A stretch of 64,000 bases of DNA, taken from positions 83,128,118 through 83,192,117 of the forward strand of contig CM060317.1 of NCBI GenBank assembly GCA_030674155.1, written 5' to 3'. The notes beneath the pieces are model-generated. The model saw only the letters and a program-made list of their open reading frames with translations, was not told where the DNA came from and did not search any database. This stretch comes from Stramonita haemastoma (Eukaryota > Mollusca > Gastropoda > Neogastropoda > Muricidae). Positions 35,015 through 64,000 of the stretch are shown piece after piece (position 1 is the first letter of the stretch; every line of letters starts with the position of its first letter). Both the position numbers and the translations under genes were made by a program.

Positions 35015-35765
35015 ATGTCTCTCCCGTTGAGTGCTGACTGCATCACTGGGACACATGATTACTACATGCCTGTCCCAGCCAATACTGACTGCATCACTGG
35101 GACACACAATTACTACATGCCTGTCCCAGCCAATACTGACTGCATCACTGGGACACACAATTACTACATGCCTGTCCCAGCCAATACTGACTGCATCACT
35201 GGAACACATGACTATTACATGCCTGTCCCAGCCAATACTGACTGCATCACTGGGACACATGATTATTACATGCCTGTCCCAGCCAATACTGACTGCATCA
35301 CTGGGACACATGATTATTACATGCCTGTCCCAGCCAATACTGACTGCATCACTAGGACACACAATTACTACATGCCTGTCCCAGCCAATACTGACTGCAT
35401 CACTGGGACACATGATTACTACATGCCTGTCCCAGCCAATACTGACTGCATCACTAGGACACACAATTACTACATGCCTGTCCCAGCCAATACTGACTGC
35501 ATCACTGGGACACACAATTACTACATGCCTGTCCCAGCCAATACTGACTGCATCACTGGGACACACAATTACTACATGCCTGTCCCAGCCAATACTGACT
35601 GCATCACTGGGACACATGATTACTACATGCCTGTCCCAGCCAATACTGACTGCATCACTGGGACACACAATTACTACATGCCTGTCCCAGCCAATACTGA
35701 CTGCATCACTGGAACACATGATTATCACATGCCTGTCCCAGGCAATACTGACTGCATCAAGTCAT
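35015..35765 (+). repeat. 51-bp minisatellite, about 14 copies, open on both strands
   Basis: The unit cctgtcccagccaatactga, ctgcatcactgggacacaca, attactacatg is repeated. As 51 is 17 codons, each strand keeps open frames: PVPANTDCITGTHNYYM on +, and DAVSIGWDRHVVIVCPS on -. Variation between units is mostly in the middle (cacaattacta/catgattatta; gggaca/ggaaca/aggaca) and includes synonymous and nonsynonymous changes without clear preference. There is no splice or start context, so it is called a minisatellite, not a gene. Confidence 0.93.
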
Positions 35766-36079
35766 TCTGTGTTGTTGTATAACGGCCAGAGCCCTGACAT
35801 AGTTCGCTGCATGAGGTTGGGGCTGCCTTCAAGGAGAAGGTAATCTAGAACAGCCTGACCCATTTATTGCCCTGTGTACGTGCTTGACGGTGTTTACCTG
35901 CGGACTAGCGGACTTTACCTCTAAATCGATCAGGGTCAACTCTCTTCTCGTCATCTGTTCTTTTCATCTACACGCTCAAGATGTAGGTCACATGGGGCTT
36001 TACTTTACCAGTTCATAGGTTAAAATGAAACTGCAGCCACCACCGCTTATCGTCCAGGGGAATGTGTGTGTGTGTTTGG

Positions 36080-36352
36080 GGGGGGGGGGGGGTGTATTTA
36101 TTAAATAAATAAATAAATAAATAAATAATTCTTTTATATTGAGGATTATGGAATAAGGACTCCTGTACTTTATTTTTTACATCCAGTCCCCGTATGTATG
36201 CAGTTTTGTAAATCTTGTCATCTGTTCCCACCCGGCACACGATGGCCTGCTCTTACGAAAAGCAGAACAGGATTTAATGTGTGCGCAAGATGTTCTGCGT
36301 GCGTTTGCACACGGGAGACCTCGGTTTATAGTCTCATCCCAAGGACTAGAAG
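36080..36352 (-). mobile_element. tRNA-derived SINE, family F2 (minus strand, head lost)
   Basis: The (AAAT)n tail complement at 36100-36128 is followed by ttcttttatattgaggatta, acatccagtccccgtatgta, ttcccacccggcacacgatg, gcgcaagatgttctgcgtgc and cctcggtttatagtctcatc. A G-rich low-complexity stretch replaces the head. Confidence 0.82.
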
Positions 36353-36479
36353 GGGTAGCGGAGGGAGGGGGATGGAGGGGGGGGATGGAGGGGGGGGGTT
36401 GTTTGGTGCTGGAATGGAATTAAGCCCTGTATAAGCCTATTACCTCTCACTTTCTGAACGATGCTACACCACCATTAAA

Positions 36480-36845
36480 CCATTGTATTGCACACTGCTT
36501 TCAGTCAGGCCAGACATGGCTGCGTAAAATCCAGGCTGCTCTTACCCCCTCCCCCCCCCCCGAGGGGTGGGGGTGGGGGGTTACCACAGGAACAGCATCA
36601 CCCATCCTGTGTTCATGTGTATTTCCTTATCAAAGTGGCTTTTTTCTACAGAATTTTGCCATGGGCTCTATTCCATGCCCTGAATGAGTGTCGCTCACGG
36701 GACCTTGGTTTATCATATCTGGAAGACAAGCACCCAGAACACCAGTCGAGGTCATTGGGGGAAGTTCGGGTACAAACAGAGGTAGAAACCGCACTTCTCG
36801 CTTCCTAAGCAGTTCCGTTACCACTAGACCACTGATCCACTAAAC
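36480..36845 (-). mobile_element. SINE, family F3 (minus strand)
   Basis: It contains tatcaaagtggcttttttct, cagaattttgccatgggctc and cgggaccttggtttatcat. The head complement has agcagttccgttaccactag and accactgatccactaaacca, the latter duplicated into short cactagaccactgaccc repeats at 36830-36890. Confidence 0.75.
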
Positions 36846-36935
36846 CACCAATCCACTAGACCACTGACCCACTAGCCCCCTGATCCACAAGACCAATCCA
36901 CTTATGTATAATTGGTGTCTTTCTTTCCCCCACAG

Positions 36936-53390
<16,455 letters not shown>

Positions 53391-53884
53391 CGAGATTATC
53401 TCAACACCAGACAATATTTATTGTTCTCTTGTGTGTCATCCTGTACAGCTTTCTGGGATGATATTTTGTGTGAAAGTGGGGGGTTTTTTTGGCCTTGTGC
53501 TAAAGTTTTCATCTTCTCAGTCTTACAACACTGGAGTGGTGTGGGTGAAATTCCATTTCAGAGATCTCAGAATGCATCCTCTTTCCCATTTCCCTATCTT
53601 AACATTTGCTCAAAGGTTAAGCTTGCTTTGGTAGTTTGTTCATTGCATCCATGACTGATGTAGATATAACAAAAAAGATTGTAAATGCTAAACCTGTTTT
53701 ATTGAAGGCAGATGGATATGATAGATGGCAATAATGTGTCATATACAGAAGCATACTCGGCAAATACTATTTTCTATGATTTGTGAATTAAATGTGTTAA
53801 CATGTTCATTCATCAGTAGACATGACAACACCCTCAATCCCTTTGGCTTTCATCACGTAGGGATGTGTGTGTGTTGTGTGTGTG

Positions 53885-53926
<42 letters not shown>

Positions 53927-54265
53927 CTTACAGTTAAGTGATCTCTCAGTTTGATATAAGTCAGTGGAACTATGGCTAATACAAAACACACACAACATTT
54001 TTTTCAGTCAGTTTATTTGACCAAGATTTAAATCACATAGTGAAATATGACAATTTAGGGTGAGCTTATTGCTGAATAGACACGTTTACAATTTTAGCCA
54101 TGACATGGGGAAAAGACGGAGAGAGACACCTTACAATATACACTTTTTTCTTACAATCTTGCATATTTGATTTGTGTCTATACACCGTTTGTGGGAGTAA
54201 ATTTCAAAGCATTTCACGTGCAGTGATCTTGTAGTCATTATTCCTCCACGAGTCCAAACCCACCC
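53391..54265. other. Convergent intergenic region, with (GT)n at 53870-53925
   Basis: Unique sequence with a GT run. TTTATT at 54012-54017 could serve as AATAAA for a minus-strand transcript. Confidence 0.4.
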
Positions 54266-54267
54266 TT

Positions 54268-54668
54268 GGTTTGCTACTTTGTTGGTTTTTTTGATTTTTT
54301 CGTTCCCCGGCTAGAGCTCCAAGGTTCACTATGGTAAGATTTTTGCGCATGTGACCGTCCTCCCCCCCCCCCCCTCAAGGTAGCCGTATTCCGACTTCAG
54401 GGATACAGTTGGAAATTGACCGTACCAATTTTGCCAGGACAGACGAGAGATACCTCTCTGCTCTATCCCATTTTCAACTATCGTTGGTTCATTTGACGTG
54501 CACAACTCCGTAAGCACAAGGGTCCAACTGGTTTAGAATCTCCTCCGAAAAGCCTGACGATCAGTTCGATTTTCATATCAAACTGGGAAGAAATAGCATG
54601 ACTAGGAATCGAACCCAGAACCTCATGGTTTACTGGTTAGGCAGATGAACGTCTAAATCGTCTTGCCT
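54268..54668 (-). mobile_element. SINE, family F4 (minus strand, with tRNA head)
   Basis: From the 3' end: cggctagagctccaaggttc, aaggtagccgtattccgact, tcgttggttcatttgacgtg, agaatctcctccgaaaagcc, and the head with aggaatcgaacccagaacct (B-box complement) and ggttaggcagatgaacgtct. Confidence 0.83.
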
Positions 54669-54749
54669 CCGTCCTTGTTACTTTATGTTTGAAATGGGTG
54701 AGTTCAACTGTCTTTTTGATAACTTTTGTTTCATGGACTAGTGTGCATG

Positions 54750-54955
54750 TTTTATTTTATTTTTATTATTTATTTATTATTCTTTTATATCGAGGATAAT
54801 GGAATAAGCACTCATGTGCTTTTTTTACATCCAGTCCCGGGTGTATGCAGTTTTGTAAATGTATCTGTTCCACCGGCACACGATGGCTCTTATGAAAAGC
54901 GGAACAGGAATTAACGTGTGCGCAAGATGTTCAGCGTGCGACATGGAACAGTAAA
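54750..54955 (-). mobile_element. tRNA-derived SINE, family F2 (minus strand, 3' part)
   Basis: ttttatatcgaggataatgg, ataagcactcatgtgctttt, then ccaccggcacacgatggctc and acgtgtgcgcaagatgttca. The head is missing. Confidence 0.8.
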
Positions 54956-55251
54956 AGGGTCTAATCATTCAACAGACGGGACTAAAAGTGATTCTTCAAG
55001 GTGTAGTAGCCACACTGCTCAGGGGTCACCTGAGTTACAACAAGTGTTCTTATTAATTATGACAAATTCTGTGATAAATGTCCCCCATCCTCACGCCCAT
55101 CTTTTTCTTTGGTTCTTTTACTCCTGTATCACTTTGCAATGCATCTGTTTTGAAATTTCTGCTGTAATGATTGTTTTGTTGTTCATTCTGTGAACATGAT
55201 ATTTTGGCCTTTTAAATTTTTGCTTTTGTTGCAAAACTAGATTATAAATTT

Positions 55252-55254
<3 letters not shown>

Positions 55255-55297
<43 letters not shown>

Positions 55298-55382
55298 GTG
55301 TGTGTATGCATGCGCGTGTGTGTGTGTGGGTGGGTGGATGGTGCACGCTTTTGCTCAATTAAAGATGCTATTACTTTGACTC

Positions 55383-55424
<42 letters not shown>

Positions 55425-55425
55425 G
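55255..55425 (+). repeat. (GT)n microsatellites
   Basis: GT runs at 55257-55330 and 55385-55425 flank about 55 bp of unique sequence. Confidence 0.93.
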
Positions 55426-55427
55426 TG

Positions 55428-55545
55428 TATTTTATTTATGTATTTATTTTATTATTTTATATTGAGGATAATGGAATAAGCAATCATATGCTTTTTTACA
55501 TCCAGTCCCCGTGTGTATGCAGTTTTGTAAATGTCATCAGTCATC
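55428..55545 (-). mobile_element. 3' part of SINE family F2 (minus strand)
   Basis: ttttatattgaggataatgg, aataagcaatcatatgcttt, catccagtccccgtgtgtat, ending at another GT-rich tract (55545-55630). Confidence 0.8.
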
Positions 55546-55738
55546 TGTGTGTGTGGTGTGTGTGTGTATGGTGTGTGCGTGTGTGTGTATGTGTGCATGC
55601 GTGTGTGCGCGTGCGTGTGTATGTGTACACATGGGGGTGTGATGGGGTAGAGTGTTAGGGGGGTCAATACGCCTGGATTGAGAACACATTCAGAACGCCC
55701 TTTCATCATCACAAAGAGGCAGATGCACTTTCATCTCC

Positions 55739-55744
55739 TTTATT
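55739..55744 (-). terminator. Possible polyadenylation signal of a minus-strand gene
   Basis: TTTATT on the + strand is AATAAA on the minus strand. It sits where GT/SINE-rich sequence gives way to the long unique A/C-rich region. Suggestive only. Confidence 0.25.
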
Positions 55745-58700
55745 TCGTAGCAGTCCACCTAACAACCATGGCCTATGAAAAAAGTATAAAAGGAAACCAA
55801 GCAGTCAGGACGTGTGAAATACTCGGCTAAGAAAAAGCACACATCAACCTCGTGTTGCAGCCATTTTCTACAGGGAGTAACCACACCAGTGAAAGTTTGT
55901 CAAATCTTCTTCCAACTTCTTGATACGATTCTTGTGTATATTATATGATAATGATTCTCGTATTATATCTCTCACCCTTCAGCACCGTTGATATGTTTGA
56001 ATGCAGCAATGCATTGGTTATACTTGCTGTGACCAGTACGAACACTGGTAATTAAACATAACCAACTTCATACACTACAATACATAACCACAACACTATT
56101 AGACCTGGCTGAAGACTGATCTCTGCTGTGCTTTCTGCTAGGATTATCTGCTTGAATCTGATCTTCTGTTCCCGAAAACAGTTTGTGTGGGCAAACTTTC
56201 TCTTTCTATCTGGCAGATTCAGTTTCATACTTGAGGTCCATGGCTTCACTCTGATGTGTCATTATTTTTTAGTTCACAATCAACTGAAATGACAGTTCAT
56301 GGCGTAAGTGGGACCATAATTATTTTCCTGCAATCTCAGGTCATTCTTACCAGCTATCAGCCCAAAGTGATATTCATGCGTATGCAACCGTTTTTGACCC
56401 ACCATGCAGGTAGCCACAATCTGACTTCAGGGAGAGATGTATACCACTTTCAGCCATGACAGCTTTCCTTGCATAAATTTTACCCATTCTCCTCAAAGAA
56501 AGCATGACAAGGAGGGCACCGCCACCCATTATCATTTAAAAATATTTTTTTAATTTTCCTGTTTGTATATGTGTATTTGTTTCCATACGAACTTTGCCAC
56601 CTACAATATTCTTTGTGGCTGTGGATTCTTTTACATTTCCAGAATGATTGTTGCATTCCCTACTTCAGAAAGTATAGAAGACTCTGGGATGAAGCTAAGG
56701 GTTGGTAAGAAAGCTAGAACTCACCTAAGAATTCATTTCCAGGGGGCTGTTTTACTGGAAACTTTGTGTATAAACATTGTATCAGTGACTGAAATTTTAA
56801 CTAAAAGTTCAATACAACATTACCTTTCTATACTGTCTCATTTACAGTGTTTTTCATTGAGTCATCTGTACATCATGGTGTCACCCCTAATTGACCATTC
56901 ATCAACTGGACTATAAGCAACATAAGGTAAAACTGCACCTTGTCACCCGGACTCTCTCCACACACCTACACCCACACTTGTTTCGACAGAATCCCATCAG
57001 ATAGGATTACAAACTTACCATCACAAGTACAATGTTGGTTTTCTGGGATTCCAGCAGTTTTTACATTACCATGCCACACAACAGACAGTGTTGAACCTTC
57101 ATTCCATGGCAGGTCTGTACTGATCCCCTGCCCAACATTTACTGCAGCAGACCAGTTGACAGGACTGCAGTGCAATGGTGATGGCCCACCATAAAGTAGC
57201 CAGGTGATTTGGTGCATAGTGTGTGAAATGTTTCTGCCTCCTTCACAGCAAGTCTGCATACTCATTCAAGACATCACTTGGATTTTGTGGAAAGCGCAAG
57301 TCCTCTTCCCTTTGAATTGAATTTCTTGAGATCTTGCCCTGTCAGGTGTCTTCCAGGTGAAGGTCATACTGGAGTTCAAGACTCGGGCACATCACAGAGC
57401 ACCTTGGCACCTCCCCCTGCATTCCTTCCACCTGCTTTCCCCCCTGTCTCTCCTGAGTATGAAATAGTATCACTATCGAAGCATATGGCTTGTTGTTCTC
57501 TGTGGAGTCTAGACAGTTTTCTGTTGTCAAAATCTTTGAGTGTGACCAAATCAAATCAGATTGTTCCTGATGCATACAATGTTCATGATGACTATAAGCA
57601 GAAAGTGTATCAAAAAGCTGATGAAATGTGACAACTTACGACTTTCACATTTCTTGATTATCTTACAGGAAGGTAGTGAAGGTGTCACAGTAGTGGTATC
57701 ACTGCCAATCCTAAAGTATGCTGACTGTTTTAACCAGTGAGTTCAGCATACAGTACACTGTATTCCAGGACCTCACGACATCTTTGATTTCAGGCAAAAA
57801 TTCTCCCTCATCTCTTTAATCTATTCATAGATCAGAGAAATGCCTCCCTGGCCTACCAATAAAGCTCCGGTCACTAGCAGAATCTGTTACTGTTTTTTAC
57901 AGGTAAACATACATGCCAAGGTAAACTTTTCCCCATCACTCCTTCTACAGTGACTCTGAAATGGAACTGATGGTGGTGAGAGACATTTAGATGAAGATGT
58001 AGTCTTATTTAAATCTTTGATCTACACTAACAGGAGAGAACAAAATCTGTCCATCAATCACATTTTATGAGGACAAGTCTGACACAGGCCTGTGATTTCA
58101 TTGCAGTGTAGAATCTACACAGAGAAACTGTTAAACAGGTTTGATTTCTATAATATCTGTGAATCAGGGAACACACTTTCACAACATTGACATGAACATA
58201 ATAGTCATACTAAATCCATTTGATCTGTATAGTCATACACCTGCACAACAACTCACCTGTTCTGTTCTTACCACACATCTTGATATAAAACAAACATGAC
58301 TTTAAAAAATGCCAAACTTTATGTAGACAAAACCAACAAACTTTTTACATTCATCAACTTTTGATATAACAAAAATGTACAAAACTTCCCATCTTGAATA
58401 TCTTACTCTGACAAACATAAAAACAACTTTCTAAAGAAAGCATCTGAGGTGAAATACCATGATCAAGGACCGGTTTTGTCTGCTTCATTTAAACATCACT
58501 TCTCTCCAACACCCGTAAGTGGCTAGCTTATGCTTGTGTCAGCAATCATACTTATCAAAAGATGACTAGCCAGTTTCCAATAACTCCATTTCATTAAACA
58601 CAAGCAGCTAATATGGCAACTTTCATTTAATACTATTCTTCAACATATACTACAATTATTGTCATAAACAATAAACACATTTGCTAAAACTGAATGGCTA

Positions 58701-60300
58701 CTCTATAAAATGACAAGAAATGGTTCCCAGCGGTGAAATGAATGCATAAAAATGAGCAGACATAACTTGTGAGATCATTACATTCCTATTTACTGTTTCT
58801 TCAAACTGTTTGAATTGTGCTAGCTTCCGCTTATTCCTAGTTTATTCCATCTGATGATATGGAATCAGATGACTACATTTCCTTGTGCATTTTTTGCATT
58901 AACAGATACGTCTAACTGCACCATTAGAGTTGGTATTTGCTGGTATCATTTGATAGGGTGTGCTTTCTCCAACATCTTCACACTGTAACTTCTTTTCTAA
59001 ACCTTGACTTCCAAACGGAGCAAAAGGGAAACAACCCGCACCTGACCATATGAACAAACAATTTCTATCCTCTGTGTATGTGGTGCTGCAGTGAGCGATC
59101 AGAAGCAGTCACTCAAACTCAAATCTCTGGAAAATTTCATCTCATCCCAATCCTTCAATCTAAAGATTGTCCAACAGATAACTGAACACTTGAACAAGAA
59201 CCCAACTGACCTATGCCATATATCTAGAGATATATAATTCATTCAATACAATCACAGGTGACAGACTTACTCCCAATTCTAGGAGTTATCAATCCACTGT
59301 TTCCTGCAGGACAAATAATGCCTAGTGGTTCCGAAATACTAAATTCATGTCTGACTAAACTTGTTACACTTTCTATTGATACAATTGTGTAAAGCTTTAC
59401 TTGTGAGCTGAGGCAAGTTTACGGACCACGTGACCAAAAAACTGAACACCAAAACGCAAGACCTGAAGTGCCTGTGATGATGGCTGTGCTTAGTAATCAG
59501 CTGTTATACACACACTCTGTTCTGACGATGCTTTTTCTTGCTGGACTTATCATAATTCTATAAAAGTCACACAAAGTAGTTGGGTTTTTTTATATAAAAA
59601 AGGTTTACACACAAACAATTGGTTACTATTGACCCAAAGTATACACTTCAACTTTGCAAATCAAGTTTGATGAGCACAACTCACATTGTCTAAGAAGTAA
59701 AAACTGAAATTGGCACAACAGATTTGATGAACAATGCAGTAAAAGCATGGTTATAAACTGCAGTACAGGGTAACAAAACTCCTGAAAAAACAGCATGTAG
59801 TCATATATACAGTTGGCAGATACTTTGTTTTGGACTCTATACAGCTTGCATCATGTGTGCTGTAAACTAAACAAGGAACAAGCGCACATAACATGATCAC
59901 TGGAAGCTAGTACAAAATGCACAGTCTTGAAAACTGATCGATGCAGAGAAATATGATAAACCGTATCTCAATTTTACACATAGTGTTTGCATGTCATTTC
60001 TGAAAGGGGATTCCTTTCAGATTAGTGCAATGTAAGGTGTGATGCAAGCAAACCTATCACTACTCACCCAATACATTGATCATGTGATCATTTCAGAAAG
60101 GGCATCTCACTCAGTACTTTCAGCAGACAACGCAAACAACTCTAACACACAAACCTTTAGAGATCACCATTAATGCAACTTTTGTTTGTTGCATACTTCA
60201 GAATTGGGAACAAACCTGCATACTTTCTTTCTTCAGAAATAAGCTCCAAGAACTTACCATAACCTAATTATGTGAATAATGTGAACTCTCTCTCAAGTCC
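55745..60300 (-). other. Gene-free A/C-rich region, possible minus-strand 3'UTR (part 1)
   Basis: No exon-like ORF in either strand. The + strand is rich in A and C (hence T/G on minus), the mirror image of the sequence after gene 1. Long microsatellites are absent. An F4 SINE fragment on the minus strand lies at about 56265-56480 (gaccaccatgcaggtagcc-like block). A + strand ORF at 57278-57631 has no recognisable domain and no splice context. Confidence 0.35.
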
Positions 60301-60309
60301 AGCTTATCA

Positions 60310-60590
60310 AATGCAGCAGTTACAGTTACACAGCCAACAAACTCCACTGTCAGTTTGAATCATTCAGCTACACAGCCAACAAACTCACTGTCAGTTTGAA
60401 TCAGTCACAGATACACAGCCAAAAAACTCACTGTCATTTGATCAGTTACGCTACACAGCCAACAACTCCACTGTCAGTTTGAATCAGTCACAGATACAGC
60501 CAACAAACTCACTGTCATTTGAATCAGTTACAGCTACACAGCAACAATCCACTGTCAGTCTGAATCAGTCACAGTTACAGGCAACAACAA
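60310..60590 (+). repeat. Tandem repeat of about 45-55 bp, six copies
   Basis: Unit: tacacagccaacaaactcca, ctgtcagtttgaatcagtca, cag. Copies differ by single-base indels (for example aacaaactcca/aacaactcca/aacaatcca). Confidence 0.9.
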
Positions 60591-63500
60591 AAACAACACA
60601 AAACACTCAGGAAAGAGACTTGGAAGTACATTTTTTGTTGTACTTCCTAATCATAAATACTGGATGATACATGAATATATACACACAGACACAGACAGAC
60701 AACTTGTCCATAAGCAAAACTTTTCACCGGCCATATCCTATCAGAACATTTTGTTCCTTTTTGAAACATTCCTGCCATCAGACACAACTCATGCACCACA
60801 GTTATGGCTGGTGGAATGTAGGCTTTCTCAAACCATTCCTGCTGCAGCGTTTCTTAACATTTAGACTTACATCAAGCAAAGGTGGCAGTTGGCAATATCT
60901 ACATTTTTAGTATTAAAGACTTACACCAAAAATAACTCCCCCTGCACCACTCACTCTGTCATTTACGCTAACTTAACAAGCACACTTCCAAGAGACCAAG
61001 GATCAATAAATTACCACTGGGTTCAAGACAAGAGATGTAAAATGTGGCCTGATAAAACATATCACATAAGCAAAAACCATTCTAAATTTTAAACCGGGTT
61101 TATCACAACAGAGTTGTGTAATCTGGCACAACAACCTACCATACAAGCAAAGCAAAAATATACAATTTGTGGAACCAACATAAAAAAAAAAAAATACAAC
61201 ATAGCTAAAACAGATGGTTGACCACTGTATTCACAGTGGTATTAGCTGACAATGTTCTTCTGTACTTGCTTTTTTCATGAAAAGAAAACTACTTTGCATG
61301 ATTTTGTGTTAGATATGTTTTTGCATGAAATGAAGCAGCCCTTTGGCCATAATGTGAAATCACTGCCACAGAAAATACACAGTCGCTATGAACAGTCTTT
61401 ACACCTGGCATAGCAGGCACAAACAAGCGTCTAGATCACTCAATTCTTCATAACTACCAATTCAGATTTTGAGGCCATTTTTTTCTTTCATACTTAAAGC
61501 CAAGCACTGATTAAAAAAACAAAAAACAAAAAAAGCCATTCAGTTGTTACTTTCAAAAGAAACCAGTTGACAGAATGTCCAAATACATCAAAATCATTTT
61601 CAACCATTTCTGAAACTAGTTTCTGGTCTTCTGTGCAAATTTAGAATCAATCAAATCACCTGTTCAAGTGTTTTCTCCTGTTTTGAAGTACAGAAAATAA
61701 GACAGCTGTGCACTAAGATAATATGTTAGTCACCAGTTAAACAATGCTCTAGATTACCAAGGAGCATCTACTGTCTTTCAGTAAAATGTCCACAATCCAG
61801 ATCTAAGTGTTAATGCCCTGAACTGATTGATGACTTGCTGCCCAAATGTCTCTCTCTATTTTTCACTTTGCTACTTTATTTAGATCTGAAATGCTTGGCC
61901 TGTTAAAACCATTTATATTAAGTTTTTAAGGATTTTTTCTACGTAAGGTTGACCTTCAAATCAACTTCATACAAACAGTGTGATGAAAATGTTGCTGTAA
62001 CATCATAATACAGCGTTATCCCCAAAATTTGCATGTGGCTACCTTCATGGTGGGTAAAAATGGTGGCATACAGCAAAATTTCACCATTGGTAAACCTGGA
62101 GCTCTAGCCAAATATTTTTGTACCCCCCAAAAAAACCAACAACAACAACATATGTATTTATAAATTTACTTGTGTCAGTTTTAGAACTGCATTTTTGGTT
62201 TTAGCTTTGGTTTACTAGAACAATAATCAAATCTTGACCAGTTGTTTGACCTTTCAAGTGAACCAATGTTTTGATTTTCCTTTTTAAAGTTGAACCTCAA
62301 CATTTTTCAGAAACTGGCTGACAAGGATAACCCTCCCAAGAATTTAGGGGAGGAAACCTGACACTGCCAGTATGATGAAATAATGTTGAGATCAGTGATG
62401 AAATGATATTTTTATATGAGGCAGCTGGCTGTATTCATGTCTCATGTTCATCTTCCAACAAACATGTCCACTGGAATAAGCACTTATATGTACTATATGC
62501 CTGGTGGATCGTGTCACTGTGATCCTACCAGAAAACAGACATATCGTGTCTCTAGCATGGTGTGCATGCACTGATGCATACACAGAGCAACTGATACTGT
62601 GACATGTGGAGCAAACACCGATCAAACTTTTCACACTGACTCAACCTACAACACACACCAGGTCAGCACGCCAGATACACAATAACACTGATCAATTCTA
62701 TACAAACAAGCATTTACACTACTGGACATCTGGTCACAGTCTGGGGCAAAGTACCATCCTGTAGCCCCTTCCCCAAATTATACATATGTACATACACCAA
62801 ACACAACAACAGTATTTTCATTATTTGGCAAAACAAATAACAGGGCTTTCTGTATTTGGCTAAAAACAAAAAAGTAACAGGAGTTTTTTCAGTATTTGTA
62901 TGAGAAGGAAAACAAATCAACAAAAGTCATTTCTGTATCGTCAGCTGTCTCGGCCCTGTGATTAACGCCGGCCAGTGGACCCCTGGCTGAAAGTGAGCCC
63001 CATCAGAGAGATGTCCTGTTCACTTTTCAAGGGCTCTAGCCCCTCCTGTACAGAGCTGAGCATGCAATGGGCTAGGAGGCAAGACAACCACCTTCCACTC
63101 TGCTTTTAGATTCTAATTGAACAAAGCACGAGTCCAACACTGCTCATGTTTGTGGTTCTCTGGCCTGACTGACAATACAGGTTATTTCTGTCAAAAAATC
63201 CTGGGGAAAATGCAGTTAAGCCCTGATGAATATCTCTTAACTCAGCTTGACCTCTTAACTATTTTTCTTCTTCTTGAATGATCAAATGTTATAAAAAAAA
63301 ATTTTTTTTTAATTAATCAGATTTTGTGGTCCTTCCTGCTACAATCTCACCATGACCTCAGTCCTAATTTCTCTTCCAGCCCATTCCTGTAATGATTTCA
63401 GGTCAACGTCTTCAGAGTGTGAAGACTCCAGGAAGACTAAGCAGGGATGTCAGACATGGCTCAGCATTTAGAGAGTGTGCCTCACACAGTCTACCACTGC

Positions 63501-64000
63501 ATCTCATACACTATTGTCATTAGTTGAGGGCTAAGAGAAAGGGTCCTGCATGTGACAGACTAGCCTGAGCTGAACACTTCCAAAGTGATCCAATAACAGT
63601 GCAGAGCCTCTTTTGAATGGGGGTATACTGGCAGCCAAACATTAAAATCTATCAACTTTAGGCTCTGGAGTTTAATGAAAAACTATGGACATATGGCTGG
63701 TTGTAGTGAGAATGGAATAAGTGATGTGGGAATCACAGCACTGGGATGTCTACAAATATAACGGTTAAAAAAAAAGAAAGAGAAACACACAATGATCCTC
63801 ACCTTTAGTTTATAAATCCAACAAACAATTTCTTTTTTTCTCTCTAAATGCAAACAGACTACATATCTTATTTTTCTAAAATCAACAACTATGACTTTCA
63901 TTCCAATTCCTAATAGAATATGGCACAAAATAAAATAAAAAAGTGGCACAATCTCTTGCCATTCTACAATGTGCTAGAGACAAACAGCTGCCTTTCTCCA
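60591..64000 (-). other. Gene-free region, possible minus-strand 3'UTR (part 2)
   Basis: It is unique in character, with no convincing exon. A short + strand F4 SINE 3' fragment lies at about 62015-62125 (gcatgtggctaccttcatgg; ctggagctctagcc). It probably continues beyond the window. Confidence 0.35.

Noticed and set aside
57278..57631. 117-residue + strand ORF as a gene
   Set aside because: No domain, no clear splice sites, and it lies in a region whose composition suggests transcription from the other strand.

Overview
This window is eukaryotic and most likely comes from a marine gastropod mollusc. The evidence is split genes with GT-AG introns, very dense (GT)n/(CA)n microsatellites, minisatellites inside introns, several tRNA-headed SINE families with shared central modules, and non-LTR retrotransposons. 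The species was not determined. No bacterial, phage or CRISPR content was found.

Two protein-coding genes can be assembled exon by exon on the + strand. Gene 1 (about 102-16877, its 5' end outside the window) has seven exons that join in one open frame of 475 codons. It encodes the end of one macrodomain, a Ser/His-rich linker, a complete second macrodomain and a Gly/Ala/Thr-rich tail, and resembles the macrodomain portion of PARP14/PARP9-type ADP-ribose readers. Two of its introns carry 5'-truncated non-LTR retrotransposons with almost complete reverse transcriptase ORFs (about 3250-5020 and 13613-16021). Gene 2 (coding 36950-53216) is a 14-exon gene for delta-1-pyrroline-5-carboxylate synthase (P5CS, ALDH18A1 family), the bifunctional mitochondrial enzyme of proline/ornithine synthesis. 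It has an N-terminal glutamate 5-kinase half and a C-terminal gamma-glutamyl-phosphate reductase half.

P5CS has odd points: frame-breaking indels confined to exons 4, 5 and 13; Ser in place of the expected catalytic Cys of the reductase; a tandem array that copies the end of exon 5 together with its splice donor; and a coding minisatellite at the C-terminus.

Layout: 1-16.9 kb gene 1 with repeat-filled introns; 16.9-23.7 kb mostly T/G-rich, gene-free, probably a long 3'UTR of gene 1 plus flank; 23.7-36.9 kb intergenic, with minisatellites (17 bp, 51 bp), SINEs and microsatellites; 36.9-53.4 kb P5CS, with a polyadenylation signal at 53360; 53.4-55.7 kb convergent intergenic space; 55.7-64 kb A/C-rich on the + strand, almost free of long microsatellites and without a convincing ORF, perhaps the long 3'UTR of a minus-strand gene that continues outside the window.

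At least four SINE families are present. The commonest (about 12 copies, called F1 here) has a composite head: a tRNA-like A-box region followed by a stretch clearly related to the internal promoter of 5S rRNA. The two genes show no functional link; they are neighbours in a repeat-rich genome.
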